Assembly (NCBI RefSeq): GCF_002964785.1
Contig: NZ_PQCC01000002.1
Location: 118,822-182,821, forward strand
DNA from: Pseudoalteromonas sp. T1lg48
GTDB taxonomy: Bacteria; Pseudomonadota; Gammaproteobacteria; Enterobacterales; Alteromonadaceae
Reading direction: 5' to 3'
DNA length: 64,000 nt
Position 1 is the first letter of the stretch, and each line of letters begins with the position of its first letter. Below the pieces are notes generated by a model that saw nothing but the letters and a program-made list of their open reading frames with translations, was not told the origin of the DNA and did not search any database. Both the position numbers and the translations under genes were made by a program. This document shows, in pieces, positions 1 to 8,657 of this stretch.

Positions 1-659
1 CTCACTGCGCTGGTGCGTTGGAATTGGCGCCACCAGGGCTGCTTGTCAAGACGTGATTGCAGCTGGCGCCAGTCGGTGCGCGGGTCGAGTGTTACGCCCT
101 CCAAGGCGGAGAACTCAATACGACACACGGTACTTTTACATTGCACCTTATCTAGGGCTACCTTGTCGGCAAAGCCTTCACTGAAAACAAAATCACTGGT
201 TTGGGTCTCCGTCAGGTAGGCCCAACTTTCATCGCGGGCTTCCTGTTCAAACAGCTGCTGCAGTTGGGATTCCATTTCCTCGGGCCCTTTTAGGGCGCGC
301 TGTAGCACTTTTATCTCTTGCTTTGCCTGGGCCAGTTGCTGTGCTAATTGCGCCGTTTCTTCCAAGCTCTGCCCCCCATTTTCAGGTTCAGTAATCTCGG
401 CAAGGGTAGTCGGTGACTCGTCGAGGAGTGGTTCGGCCAGAAGTGGTTCGGCCAGAAGCTCCTGGTTACTGTCGGGGGTGTCGCTTTCAACCACGAAAGC
501 GGGAGCGGCGGTGGGAGATAGCACTGCGCTCTGGGAAGGAGCGATCTTAGATGCGGTCGATATCATTGCTTGTTCGGTGTCGGCAAACAGCACATAACCG
601 CTTCCCAACCCCACAAAAAAGGCCGCTGAGACGGCCATAACCAATTGATTTTTTGCCAT
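1..659 (-). CDS. Partial membrane-anchored coiled-coil protein, unknown function
   Basis: The 3' end lies beyond the left edge; 219 codons are visible. The ATG at 657-659 follows AGGGAA at good spacing. Residues about 7-26 are hydrophobic and look like a signal anchor or uncleaved signal. A Pro/Glu/Ala-rich linker follows, with a short tandem repeat of LLAEP near residues 68-78. A Gln/Glu/Leu-rich stretch (about 98-140) has coiled-coil character. After it comes a more compact part with two cysteines (174 and 179). I do not recognise the family. The layout suggests an inner-membrane-tethered periplasmic protein. It lies just downstream of cysE on the same strand, 21 bases after it, so it may be co-transcribed. 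Confidence 0.7.
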   Translation of the reverse strand, partial: MAKNQLVMAVSAAFFVGLGSGYVLFADTEQAMISTASKIAPSQSAVLSPTAAPAFVVESDTPDSNQELLAEPLLAEPLLDESPTTLAEITEPENGGQSLEETAQLAQQLAQAKQEIKVLQRALKGPEEMESQLQQLFEQEARDESWAYLTETQTSDFVFSEGFADKVALDKVQCKSTVCRIEFSALEGVTLDPRTDWRQLQSRLDKQPWWRQFQRTSAV

Positions 660-680
660 ACTTTTCCCTGCTGTTCAGTT

Positions 681-1496
681 TTAGAGCATGGCACTAGTAT
701 GGGATTTATTTTCCGGTTCGTCATCCAAAAAGTTCTGATTCATAGACTCGGCCGGACAAGCACAATCCGGACGGCCCACCACTTTAGCAGGCACGCCAAC
801 CGCGGTGGTGTGTGCGGGCACAGGGCTGAGCACCACGGAGCCGGCACCAATACGGGCGCCCTCGCCGACCTCAATATTACCCAGCACTTTGGCACCGGCA
901 CCAATTAACACGCCGGCACGGATTTTCGGGTGACGGTCGCCAGACTCATTACCCGTACCACCTAAGGTCACTGACTGCAAAATAGAGACATTGTCTTCAA
1001 TCACTGCCGTTTCACCGACGACAATACCTGTGGCATGGTCGAACATGATGCCGTGACCGACCTTACAAGCCGGGTGAATATCAACGCCAAACACTTCCGA
1101 GCTGCGGCTTTGGATGAAGCGTGCCAGCTCTTTACGGCCTTGAAGCCATAGGCAATGAGCTAAACGGTGCGCCTGAATGGCATGGAAACCCTTGAGGTTT
1201 AAAATCACCATCAAATAGGTGTCCACCGCCGGGTCGCGGTCACGCACCGCTTTAATATCGTGAGCCACATGGGTCAACAAGGCATCGCATTCCACAAAGG
1301 CCTGATCAAATAGCTCGCGAATGGTAAAGGCTGAGACCACGGCGTCTGCCAGCTTGTTGGCAACAATAAAGCTGAGCGCCGAGCCCAAACAATCATGATT
1401 AAGCACGCAAGAATAAACGTGGGATGCCAACAAGGGCTCTTTGGTAACGACTTGATTCGCTTCTTCTCTTAGCTGCTGCCAAATCTCATGACGCAT
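681..1496 (-). CDS. cysE: Serine O-acetyltransferase
   Basis: Transfers acetyl from acetyl-CoA to L-serine, giving O-acetylserine, the first step of cysteine synthesis; cytoplasmic. The N-terminal helical domain (about 1-140) is followed by left-handed beta-helix hexapeptide repeats (about 140-240). The signature DIHPAC ... FDHATGIVVGET places the catalytic pair at Asp139 and His154, as in the well-studied E. coli enzyme. The motif GGTGNESGDRHPKI and the end GVPAKVVG are also typical. At 271 residues it matches the long gammaproteobacterial form. It is monocistronic or leads into the unknown gene at its 3' side. No cysteine-biosynthesis neighbours are present. Confidence 0.97.
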   Translation of the reverse strand: MRHEIWQQLREEANQVVTKEPLLASHVYSCVLNHDCLGSALSFIVANKLADAVVSAFTIRELFDQAFVECDALLTHVAHDIKAVRDRDPAVDTYLMVILNLKGFHAIQAHRLAHCLWLQGRKELARFIQSRSSEVFGVDIHPACKVGHGIMFDHATGIVVGETAVIEDNVSILQSVTLGGTGNESGDRHPKIRAGVLIGAGAKVLGNIEVGEGARIGAGSVVLSPVPAHTTAVGVPAKVVGRPDCACPAESMNQNFLDDEPENKSHTSAML

Positions 1497-1619
1497 GGCG
1501 GTTTCCTAGTATTAACTAACGGCTTATTGCTATAAGTGTAACGGATCTGGCGGTAAACGCGCTATCCCCGAAATCGGCGCGCTGGTTATTAGATATAACT
1601 AAATTATTCATCCGCCTGT

Positions 1620-2627
1620 TTACGCGTCATAAATTATTTCCTCTTGAGGGGCACAGAGAAAGGCTTTGTCATGACGATACTGACTCGGCGAGACGGCAAA
1701 CCAACGTTTAAAGGCATGATGAAAGGCACTGAGCTCGCTGTAACCGCACAGGTAGGCAATTTCACTGAGGCTTAACGTCGACTCCCGTAATAGCGCACAG
1801 CTTTTTTCCTGCCGCAGAGTATCGAGCACGGTGCGATAGCTGGTGCCTTCTGCGCTCAGACGCCGCTGCAGAGTCTTCTCGCTCATGCTTAGCCTCTGCG
1901 CCATGCTTTTACAGCTCAGTTCACCGCTAGCCAGCTGTTGCTCTAGTAAGAGTGTCAACACCTGGCTGATGGCCTTGTGCTTTTGAGCCATAACCCCTTG
2001 TTGCAGCTCTAAGCTTGCACCCTGGACATCGGCCTGAAATTGTATTTCATGGCTGGGCGCACCATATTCGACGGCACAGTTAAAGTACCGCTCAAGTTGT
2101 TCGCAGGGCTCCCGACGCTGCACACTTACACGATTCGGCCGCCACTGCTTGCCAGCCACGGTGCGGGCAATTTTGACGCAAAATGCCATCGCCGCTTCAT
2201 AGCTCTGCGTGCCGATAGCACAGGTATTGGAGGCAAAATGAAAGCGCAGCAGCGCCTGTCCCGGTTGCTGCTCGATAAGCTGGGCATTGGTGGTATCGCC
2301 TATCAGCTTTTGATAACGCAAGATCAATTTAAAGGCACTCAGGACACTGCCTTGTTTTAGTAAGGTTAAACCTATGACAGGAATGGCCCTCACAGTCATG
2401 CTGCCACCAACGGCAATACCCAGGTTAATGTGCTCGCCTTTTTGTTCCATGGCCCTTTGCGCTTCACCCCACAAAATGCTGACATTACTTTGTGGATAAC
2501 GGCTGTCCTTCACCGTTAGGGAATCAAGGGCGATATTAGCGTCATTGAACAAGGTGGTAATAGGCAAACCATGCCACTTAAAGGTTTCGGCCATAGCACT
2601 GACCCACCATGATGAAATTGTCCGCAT
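1620..2627 (-). CDS. AraC-family transcriptional regulator (OruR/arabinose-binding-like N-terminus)
   Basis: Two-part regulator: an N-terminal Arabinose_bd-type sensor domain (about 1-190) and a C-terminal pair of AraC helix-turn-helix motifs. The second HTH, AYLCGYSELSAFHHAFKRWF, is a textbook AraC signature. The open frame continues upstream to a TTG at 2756, but I chose the ATG at 2627. There the protein begins in register with the family (MRTISSWWVSAM) and AGG lies about 6 bases upstream. It is divergent from the DUF962/class II aldolase pair, which it may control. The inducer cannot be told from sequence. Confidence 0.9.
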   Translation of the reverse strand: MRTISSWWVSAMAETFKWHGLPITTLFNDANIALDSLTVKDSRYPQSNVSILWGEAQRAMEQKGEHINLGIAVGGSMTVRAIPVIGLTLLKQGSVLSAFKLILRYQKLIGDTTNAQLIEQQPGQALLRFHFASNTCAIGTQSYEAAMAFCVKIARTVAGKQWRPNRVSVQRREPCEQLERYFNCAVEYGAPSHEIQFQADVQGASLELQQGVMAQKHKAISQVLTLLLEQQLASGELSCKSMAQRLSMSEKTLQRRLSAEGTSYRTVLDTLRQEKSCALLRESTLSLSEIAYLCGYSELSAFHHAFKRWFAVSPSQYRHDKAFLCAPQEEIIYDA

Positions 2628-2793
2628 TGCTTGACCTAAAAAATCAATTATTAGGCCCACAATAGCAAGCGCAGTGCGAATTTCCAGCATATTGTTAATA
2701 AGTGTGCTGATAAGGTGCAACACCCTTTGGCGGCTGACTATAACAATTATGATCAACTGGCACGCAGGTTATTAACTCAACAGGAGAACACCC

Positions 2794-3114
2794 ATGGGCC
2801 ATGTCTCAGATAAAGACGGCTTTAGCAGCTTTAAGGAGTTTTATCCTTATTACCTGCAGGAGCATAAAAACAAAGTATGCCGACGCTTACATGTGCTTGG
2901 CAGTACCTTGGTACTCACCGTCCTGGTTGCGGCTCTTATCAGCGGCCATTATATATGGTTGTGGTCAATGCCGCTTATCGGCTATGGCTTTGCCTGGGTT
3001 GGTCATTTCTTTTTTGAAAAAAACAAACCGGCCACCTTCACCTACCCGTTTTACAGCTTTCTCGGCGACTGGGTCATGTTTAAAGACATCATCACCCGTA
3101 AGGTTCCTTGGTAA
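2794..3114 (+). CDS. DUF962 / Mpo1-like membrane protein
   Basis: Small (106 residues) protein of the DUF962 family, the bacterial relatives of yeast Mpo1, an Fe(II) dioxygenase acting on 2-hydroxy fatty acids. Visible hallmarks are the N-terminal FKEFYPYYLQEHKN, the conserved His near RLHVLG, two membrane segments (about 35-75) and the GHFFFEKNKPATFTYPFYS block. The His residues form the proposed metal site in the family. An AGGAG ribosome-binding site precedes the ATG. The class II aldolase gene follows after 25 bases, so they are probably one transcript. Biochemical role in bacteria is not established. Confidence 0.88.
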   Translation: MGHVSDKDGFSSFKEFYPYYLQEHKNKVCRRLHVLGSTLVLTVLVAALISGHYIWLWSMPLIGYGFAWVGHFFFEKNKPATFTYPFYSFLGDWVMFKDIITRKVPW

Positions 3115-3139
3115 AAGGCCCTGTTAATAAGGAGTAATA

Positions 3140-3883
3140 ATGAAAGATCAGGTTTCACCCCAAGAATGGCAAGCGCGGGTTGAACTCGCCGCGGCTTATC
3201 GATTGATCGCCCACTTCGGCTGGGATGATTTAATTTTCACTCATATATCCATGCGTGTCCCGGGTACCCAGGATCAATTCCTAATTAATCCCTATGGCAT
3301 GATGTTTCATGAGATCACCGCCTCATCGCTGATCCGCGTCGACCAACAGTGCAATAAGTTGCATCACAGCGACTACCCGGTGAACCCCGCAGGCTTTACC
3401 ATTCACAGTTGCATCCATGAAGCCCGCGACGACGCCCATTGCATTATTCACACTCATACCGCCAATGGCGTAGCGGTGTCGGCATGCAAGCACGGGCTAT
3501 TGCCCATCTCGCAACAGGCGGTGGTGGTGCACAGCGGCTTGAGCTATCACGACTATGAAGGCATCGCCCTTAACCCGGAGGAAAAAGCGCGCCTGGTTGC
3601 AGACTTGCAGGACAACAACTTTCTGATCCTACGTAACCATGGCCTGTTGACGACGGGGGCGACGGTGGCAGACGCCTTCTTATTTATGTATGCCCTGGAA
3701 TCGGCCTGCGCCATACAGGCACGTACCAACCAAGATCCAGAGCAACTGATTCATGTGCCACAACCAATTATCGATGGCATTGAAGGGCAAACTCAGGCGG
3801 TCACTAAAGGCCTGGGCGGTGCCTTGGCCTGGCCGGCGTTATTACGCCTGCTTGATGCCAACAATCCCGGCTATGATAGCTAA
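3140..3883 (+). CDS. Class II aldolase/adducin family protein
   Basis: 247 residues, single Aldolase_II domain, cytoplasmic. The metal-binding histidines appear in IIHTHTANGVAVS (about residues 100-112) and in RNHGLLTTG (about 162-170). The N-terminal AYRLIAHFGWDDLIFTHIS and the substrate-loop region NPYGMMFHEI match the sub-branch of adducin-like proteins common in proteobacteria. These are often annotated simply as class II aldolase, without a proven substrate. Lies downstream of the DUF962 gene with a short gap and a GGAG site. The gene ends before a shared bidirectional terminator. Confidence 0.92.
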   Translation: MKDQVSPQEWQARVELAAAYRLIAHFGWDDLIFTHISMRVPGTQDQFLINPYGMMFHEITASSLIRVDQQCNKLHHSDYPVNPAGFTIHSCIHEARDDAHCIIHTHTANGVAVSACKHGLLPISQQAVVVHSGLSYHDYEGIALNPEEKARLVADLQDNNFLILRNHGLLTTGATVADAFLFMYALESACAIQARTNQDPEQLIHVPQPIIDGIEGQTQAVTKGLGGALAWPALLRLLDANNPGYDS

Positions 3884-3916
3884 CCATTCGCCAGGCCTTC
3901 AATAATCGTTAATAAA

Positions 3917-3944
3917 AAAGCCCCATCATTTGGGGCTTCCTTTA
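3917..3944. terminator. Bidirectional rho-independent terminator
   Basis: Perfect stem AAGCCCC / GGGGCTT around a short loop, flanked by an A run on the left and T-rich sequence on the right. It sits between the convergent class II aldolase gene (+) and acyl-CoA synthetase gene (-) and can serve both. Confidence 0.85.
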
Positions 3945-3963
3945 TTATGAGCTAGAGTCGCCA

Positions 3964-5529
3964 TTAAACGTCGTCTCTGAGTTCCCGACGCAGGATTTTG
4001 CCCACGGTGGATTTAGGCAGCTCCTTTAAGATATGAATATGCTTGGGTACCTTGTAGTTGGTGAGCTGCTCTCGGCAAAATGCCTGCAACTCCCGCTCAT
4101 CGACGTCTTGCTTTACGGTGATAAACGCATGCACCGCTTCGCCGGTGCGCTCATCGGCCTTACCGACCACGGCCGCCTCAAACACCGCTGGGTGACTCAC
4201 CAGCACGTCCTCGACCTCGTTCGGATAGACATTAAAACCAGAGACGATGATCATGTCCTTAAGGCGATCAACCACCTTTATGGCACCACTCGCCAAACGA
4301 ATGCCGACGTCACCGGTTTTAAAGTAGCCGTCGGCGGTTAACGCCTTGGCGCTGTCTTCGGGGCGATTCCAGTAGCCCTTCATAACCTGTGGGCCACGCA
4401 CCACAATTTGTCCGCTTTCGCCGTCGGCAACCGCCTTGTCATTCTCGTCCCAAAGCGCCACCTCGGTGTCGCGCAGCGGTAAACCGACCGTGCCGATTTG
4501 CTCCTGCCCCGGTTGGTTTAGGGTAACCACGGGAGAGGTTTCCGATAAACCGTAGCCCTCGGATATACTGCAGCCCGTCACCTCGGCCCAAGCATTAGCG
4601 GCGGTGGTGGTCAAAGCGGCGCCACCGGACAAGGTTAAGCGCAAACTGGAAAAATCCAGTTCTGTAAACTCCCTGGTCGCACACAGACCCACAAACAAGG
4701 TGTTGATCCCGGCAAAACAGGTAAAACGAAACGGCTTAATGGCACGGACAAAGGCATCCAAATCGCGCGGATTGGGGATCAACACGGAGTGATTACCCGA
4801 GGCGGTATTGATCAAAATGCTCAGGGTAAAGGCATAGATATGATAAAGCGGCAAGGGACAGATAAAGATCTCGCTGGCATCATCATAGCGATCACCAAAG
4901 GCTTCCTTGGTTTGCAAGGAGTTGGCAATCAGATTTTTATGCGTTAACTGCGCTCCTTTGGACACCCCGGTGGTGCCGCCGGTGTACTGCAGCACCGCCA
5001 CATCATCCAGCTGCGCAGTGGAGCGTGGGTAGTCTTGACCCTGCCCTTGTGCCAGCGCCTGATGCCAGGTCACACAGTGTTCGGCGACGGGGTCGCTGCT
5101 CTCAAGCAGTAGATCCGCCGCGCCGGTGCTAAGCACCAGATCTATTTGCGTCTCGGCCAAAATGGCATCCAGTTTGGGATACAAATCGCCCAGGATAACC
5201 AGGGCCTTGGCTCCGGAGTCATTAAACTGGTGCAGCATTTCCCTTGGCGTGTATAAGGGGTTGGTGTTGACCACCACTAAACCCAATTTAAAGGCAGCAT
5301 AAACGACAATGGGGTATTGGTTGACATTAGGCAATTGAATGGCAATGCGATCCCCGGCTCGCAGCCCTTGACCATAAAAATAGCCAGCGAATTGCTCTGC
5401 CAGTGTATCTACCTGAGCAAAAGTGAGGGTTTTCCCCACGCTGGTAAAGGCGTCTTTATCACCATAAGTGTGGCAGGCGGACGAAATAAATTGGTCTAGG
5501 CTTTGATACTCATGTAATCGTGCAAGCAT
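3964..5529 (-). CDS. FadD-like AMP-dependent acyl-CoA synthetase
   Basis: Activates a carboxylic acid to its acyl-CoA through an acyl-adenylate; cytoplasmic or membrane-associated. The ATP/AMP loop YTGGTTGVSKGA is at residues 182-193, EGYGLSETSP in the middle, the hinge TGDVG further on, and the catalytic lysine in STVGKILRREL near the C-terminus. The N-terminus (VNTNPLYTPREMLHQFNDSGAKALV) is close to E. coli FadD. At 521 residues it is slightly short for FadD. GAGGAAA precedes the ATG. It is the last gene of a run with the cupin (24-base gap) and alcohol dehydrogenase genes. Context suggests it activates the acid released by that pathway rather than serving general fatty-acid uptake; this is inference. 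Confidence 0.93.
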   Translation of the reverse strand: MLARLHEYQSLDQFISSACHTYGDKDAFTSVGKTLTFAQVDTLAEQFAGYFYGQGLRAGDRIAIQLPNVNQYPIVVYAAFKLGLVVVNTNPLYTPREMLHQFNDSGAKALVILGDLYPKLDAILAETQIDLVLSTGAADLLLESSDPVAEHCVTWHQALAQGQGQDYPRSTAQLDDVAVLQYTGGTTGVSKGAQLTHKNLIANSLQTKEAFGDRYDDASEIFICPLPLYHIYAFTLSILINTASGNHSVLIPNPRDLDAFVRAIKPFRFTCFAGINTLFVGLCATREFTELDFSSLRLTLSGGAALTTTAANAWAEVTGCSISEGYGLSETSPVVTLNQPGQEQIGTVGLPLRDTEVALWDENDKAVADGESGQIVVRGPQVMKGYWNRPEDSAKALTADGYFKTGDVGIRLASGAIKVVDRLKDMIIVSGFNVYPNEVEDVLVSHPAVFEAAVVGKADERTGEAVHAFITVKQDVDERELQAFCREQLTNYKVPKHIHILKELPKSTVGKILRRELRDDV

Positions 5530-5553
5530 AGGTTTCCTCGCTTTTTATTCTTT

Positions 5554-6060
5554 TTATTTGTCGGAAAAATCATAGCTTGCTTTTGGCTTGATGTATCTAG
5601 GTACTATGCCTTGCTCTTTGGCCGCCGCCAACATGGCCTGCTCTATCCAGCCCGCATCCATAATGTTGACATAGTTACCGTCGGCATCGAAATTGATATT
5701 CGCACCCTGCACCACCATAAAGGTGTCGGTTACACCTTCATTACTTGCCGGCGTATGGAAGGTATGAATGGAACCACCGGGTTCAAACAGGTAACTACCG
5801 GCCACTTGCTTGTCGTCCGGGTATTCCAGATAGTGCCAGCAACCACTCATGGTATAGAGATGAACGATGCCGGTGTGAAAGTGCTTGGGTAACGTCACAT
5901 TGGGTTCAAACTGTACCCGCAATACCCAAAGCCCGTTTTCTACATCCAACACCAAAGGATAGAGATGCACCCCAGGGAGCGCATTCTTAATGATTTGCTG
6001 CTCTTCGGTGTGCACACATAACAGGTGCTCGAGATGATTAACCATATCAGGTAAGGCCAT
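5554..6060 (-). CDS. Cupin protein of the 2,4'-dihydroxyacetophenone dioxygenase type
   Basis: 168 residues, one ChrR/DAD-like cupin. Motif 1 shows PKHFHTGIVHLYTMSG and motif 2 PGGSIHTFHTP, giving the histidine set expected for a mononuclear non-haem iron site. Family members such as 2,4'-dihydroxyacetophenone dioxygenase cleave an alpha-hydroxyketone with O2 to a carboxylic acid and formate. The exact substrate here is unknown. AGGA precedes the ATG. It lies between the alcohol dehydrogenase and acyl-CoA synthetase genes on the same strand, consistent with a route alcohol, ketone, acid, acyl-CoA. Confidence 0.85.
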   Translation of the reverse strand: MALPDMVNHLEHLLCVHTEEQQIIKNALPGVHLYPLVLDVENGLWVLRVQFEPNVTLPKHFHTGIVHLYTMSGCWHYLEYPDDKQVAGSYLFEPGGSIHTFHTPASNEGVTDTFMVVQGANINFDADGNYVNIMDAGWIEQAMLAAAKEQGIVPRYIKPKASYDFSDK

Positions 6061-6138
6061 AGTGTGTTCCTCTTACTTGTTGCAGTGCCTTAAAGGCTTA
6101 TTATTATTGTGAGTTAGGGGCACCGATATGCCCAATTT

Positions 6139-7206
6139 TTAATCGTGATGAAAAGGGGTCAATGCGCCCTGGCGGCCCGGTTCAAGGATCACTTTAATGT
6201 GGTCGTTAGGCTTTAACAGGGTGTTAAAAGCCTCGGCAATGCCGTCCATACCGACCGTGGCCGTGCACATTTTTTCCCAGGCGATATCGCCACTGGCGAG
6301 CATTTGCAACGCGGTGGCAAATTCTTCAACCGAGTAGTAATACGAGAATTTAATATCCATTTCTTTGACCGTGGCATAACCAAAGTTCACTTGCGTCATA
6401 GCGGTGTGTACGCCGGTAATGACCAGGGTAGAATTAGCGGGTGCCCGCTCGATAAAGCCATTGAGCAGTTGATGAATGCCGACGCACTCAAAGATCACCA
6501 CGCGACGGCCCTGAGCCAGGTCACTGGTAAACTTCACCTCATCATCCTGGCTTGGGTCTAGGGTATACAGGGCACCAAATTGCTCAGCCACTTCGCGTTT
6601 GCTGGCTTGAAGATCCGAGGCAACGATCTCTTTTACACCCAGGTGTTTCAACGCCGCAATGGTGGCCAAACCTATAGTGCCGCAGCCTGCGACTAGGGCC
6701 ACACAATCACGGTCGATTTCGGCGCGGTTAACCGCGTGTACGCCCACCGCTAAGGGCTCGGTAATGGTCACTGCCAAAGAGCTTAGGTGCGCAGGCACTT
6801 CCAGAAGCAGCTCGGCATCAAGGATAAAATATTCTGAATAGGCGCCATTGAGACCCGGTGTCACCCCGACGCCAGCACCGCCTTGCGTGAGCAATATTGG
6901 CGCACAGGTTACCCGGGTACCCGGCGCAAAACGCGGTAATGTCTGTGGGCCATAGCTCACTACTTCCGCACAAAACTCATGCCCTAGCATGATTGGCGCG
7001 GAGCTCGGTAGGTCCTCTGGCAAGACGCCCATCTTTTTGTAAATCTCGAACACTTCTTCGCCGTGGCGAGCAATATGCAAATCTGAGCCGCAAATACCAC
7101 AGGCCAGGCTTTTGACCAATACTTGCCCCGCTGCTGGCACGGGCATGTCCACGTCAATGTTACTAATTTGGCCATTTTGTACTGCCACTGCCGCCATCTT
7201 ACTCAT
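6139..7206 (-). CDS. Zinc-dependent medium-chain alcohol/diol dehydrogenase
   Basis: 355-residue MDR-family dehydrogenase: GroES-like catalytic domain, then a Rossmann NAD(P)-binding domain (VALVAGCGTIGLATIAALKHLG, about 165-190). Catalytic zinc ligands are visible in CGICGSDLH and GHEF. The usual four-cysteine structural-zinc lobe is absent: after GTRVTCAPILL the sequence turns to Gly-rich loop instead. Relatives oxidise secondary alcohols or diols such as 2,3-butanediol. GAGGA lies upstream of the ATG. It is the first gene of the three-gene run, divergent from an AraC regulator. Confidence 0.92.
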   Translation of the reverse strand: MSKMAAVAVQNGQISNIDVDMPVPAAGQVLVKSLACGICGSDLHIARHGEEVFEIYKKMGVLPEDLPSSAPIMLGHEFCAEVVSYGPQTLPRFAPGTRVTCAPILLTQGGAGVGVTPGLNGAYSEYFILDAELLLEVPAHLSSLAVTITEPLAVGVHAVNRAEIDRDCVALVAGCGTIGLATIAALKHLGVKEIVASDLQASKREVAEQFGALYTLDPSQDDEVKFTSDLAQGRRVVIFECVGIHQLLNGFIERAPANSTLVITGVHTAMTQVNFGYATVKEMDIKFSYYYSVEEFATALQMLASGDIAWEKMCTATVGMDGIAEAFNTLLKPNDHIKVILEPGRQGALTPFHHD

Positions 7207-7311
7207 AGAAGTATCCTCATTTGACGTTAGATTGATTCACCCTCTATTACTCCCACCGAGATAGACAAGAGGTGACTTTAGATAGTAGTTACAAATCCAG
7301 GAGGATATCTT

Positions 7312-7347
7312 GACAAAATGCGACATGGTGATGACATAATAAGACAT
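7312..7347. promoter_or_regulatory. Helically phased GACAT direct repeats, probable AraC-type operator
   Basis: In the 170-base gap between the dehydrogenase gene (-) and the AraC gene (+), GACA or GACAT recurs at 7312, 7322, 7333 and 7343. The spacing is 10, 11 and 10 bases, about one helical turn. AraC-family proteins typically bind direct half-sites on one face of the helix, so this is a good operator candidate. The block lies about 30 bases before the regulator's start and overlaps a TTGACA element at 7310. Confidence 0.5.
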
Positions 7348-7376
7348 ATAAATCACTTCATTGCCACGGTGACCCC

Positions 7377-8393
7377 ATGCCCTATTATGCCCGCATCGGC
7401 TCTCTCACCGGCTACTCCGAGCTGGTAGAGCGGCTTGGTGCCGACCCCTGGGACTTACTGTCACAGGTATGCATCTTGCCGAGGCAGTTTACCGATCCGG
7501 ACCTAATGATCCCCCACAAGCAAATTGCCGAGCTCCTAGAAATGACCGCCGCGCAATTGCAGCTTCCCTATTTCGGTGCCCAGCTAGGGCAACAGCAGGG
7601 CTTAGCAACGCTGGGGTTAATCGGCGCCTACATAGTGCAAAAGCCGACCCTGCTGCAAGCGTTGGAATGCGGCGCTAAGTGCGCCCAACGCCATGCTCAG
7701 GGGGTCAACCTAACCTTGGGCGCGCCGAGCGCGGACCAGTGCGAGCTGGCCGTTAGTCTCCAAATCAACCACCACCAGCAATACACACAAATCTGCATGT
7801 TGACGCTAAGCCTGATACTCAGCGTGTTGAGAGACATGCTTGGCGATGACTGGCAGCCCCATCATATTGGCTTTAAACAACACCTGCCCCTGGCCGCCAA
7901 ACTGGCACTGGAGCAACTGCTCGGTTGCCCGGTACAAGGCAGTTGTCGTAAAGACAGCATTGTTTTCAATGCCGACACGTTAAGCCAGCCACCACTGCAG
8001 CAGGCCAACCTGCTCGCCGAGATCGTTGAGAGTCAATTTCAGGGTTTTCAGCTACAACAGCATGTCGACTATGTAGTGCTAACCCGTCACGCCATTAACA
8101 TGCTGCTGCCCACAGGCGATTGCAGCAAGGAGAGCATAGCCAAGAGCCTGGATCTGCACCCGAAAAAGTTAGAGCGCCTGTTAAGTGAACAACACACCTC
8201 CTACCGGGATCTGCTGGAACAAGTACGCAAGGATGTGGCCCAACAGGTTCTGATAAGCCAACGCCCAAACCTCACTAACTTAGCGCTAAACCTAGGTTAT
8301 TCGGAGTTTTCGGCGTTTAGCCGCAGTTTTAAGAGCTGGTTTGGTATGTCGCCGACGCACTATTTGCAAACAGTCAACAATAGTAAAAAATAA
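7377..8393 (+). CDS. AraC-family transcriptional regulator
   Basis: 338 residues with an Arabinose_bd-like sensor domain (about 20-200) and a C-terminal AraC double helix-turn-helix. The first HTH region is SKESIAKSLDLHPKKLERLL, the second NLGYSEFSAFSRSFKSWFGMSP. The same architecture as the regulator at 1620-2627, but clearly diverged from it. It is divergent from the alcohol dehydrogenase, cupin and acyl-CoA synthetase genes and is their likely activator. The phased GACAT repeats lie in the shared promoter region. Confidence 0.93.
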   Translation: MPYYARIGSLTGYSELVERLGADPWDLLSQVCILPRQFTDPDLMIPHKQIAELLEMTAAQLQLPYFGAQLGQQQGLATLGLIGAYIVQKPTLLQALECGAKCAQRHAQGVNLTLGAPSADQCELAVSLQINHHQQYTQICMLTLSLILSVLRDMLGDDWQPHHIGFKQHLPLAAKLALEQLLGCPVQGSCRKDSIVFNADTLSQPPLQQANLLAEIVESQFQGFQLQQHVDYVVLTRHAINMLLPTGDCSKESIAKSLDLHPKKLERLLSEQHTSYRDLLEQVRKDVAQQVLISQRPNLTNLALNLGYSEFSAFSRSFKSWFGMSPTHYLQTVNNSKK

Positions 8394-8657
8394 GCATCAA
8401 ACACCTGCGTAATGCTAAAAATCAAGATCACATCAAAAAAAATTTAACCTCCTGTTTTTAATTGAAAAAAAATATATAAAAAAACGGAAAAACAGACAAT
8501 ATGACACACAAAAGGTACAAAATCGTACATTAAATGAATTGCAACAAAACCCCTCCCACCGGTAACTTTTTGGCAACAAGACGAGGTTGTCGGCAACACT
8601 TTCACCTGAAACCAGCTGCTCGATTGACCATGTGTATTACCAAAATAGGAACTAGTC

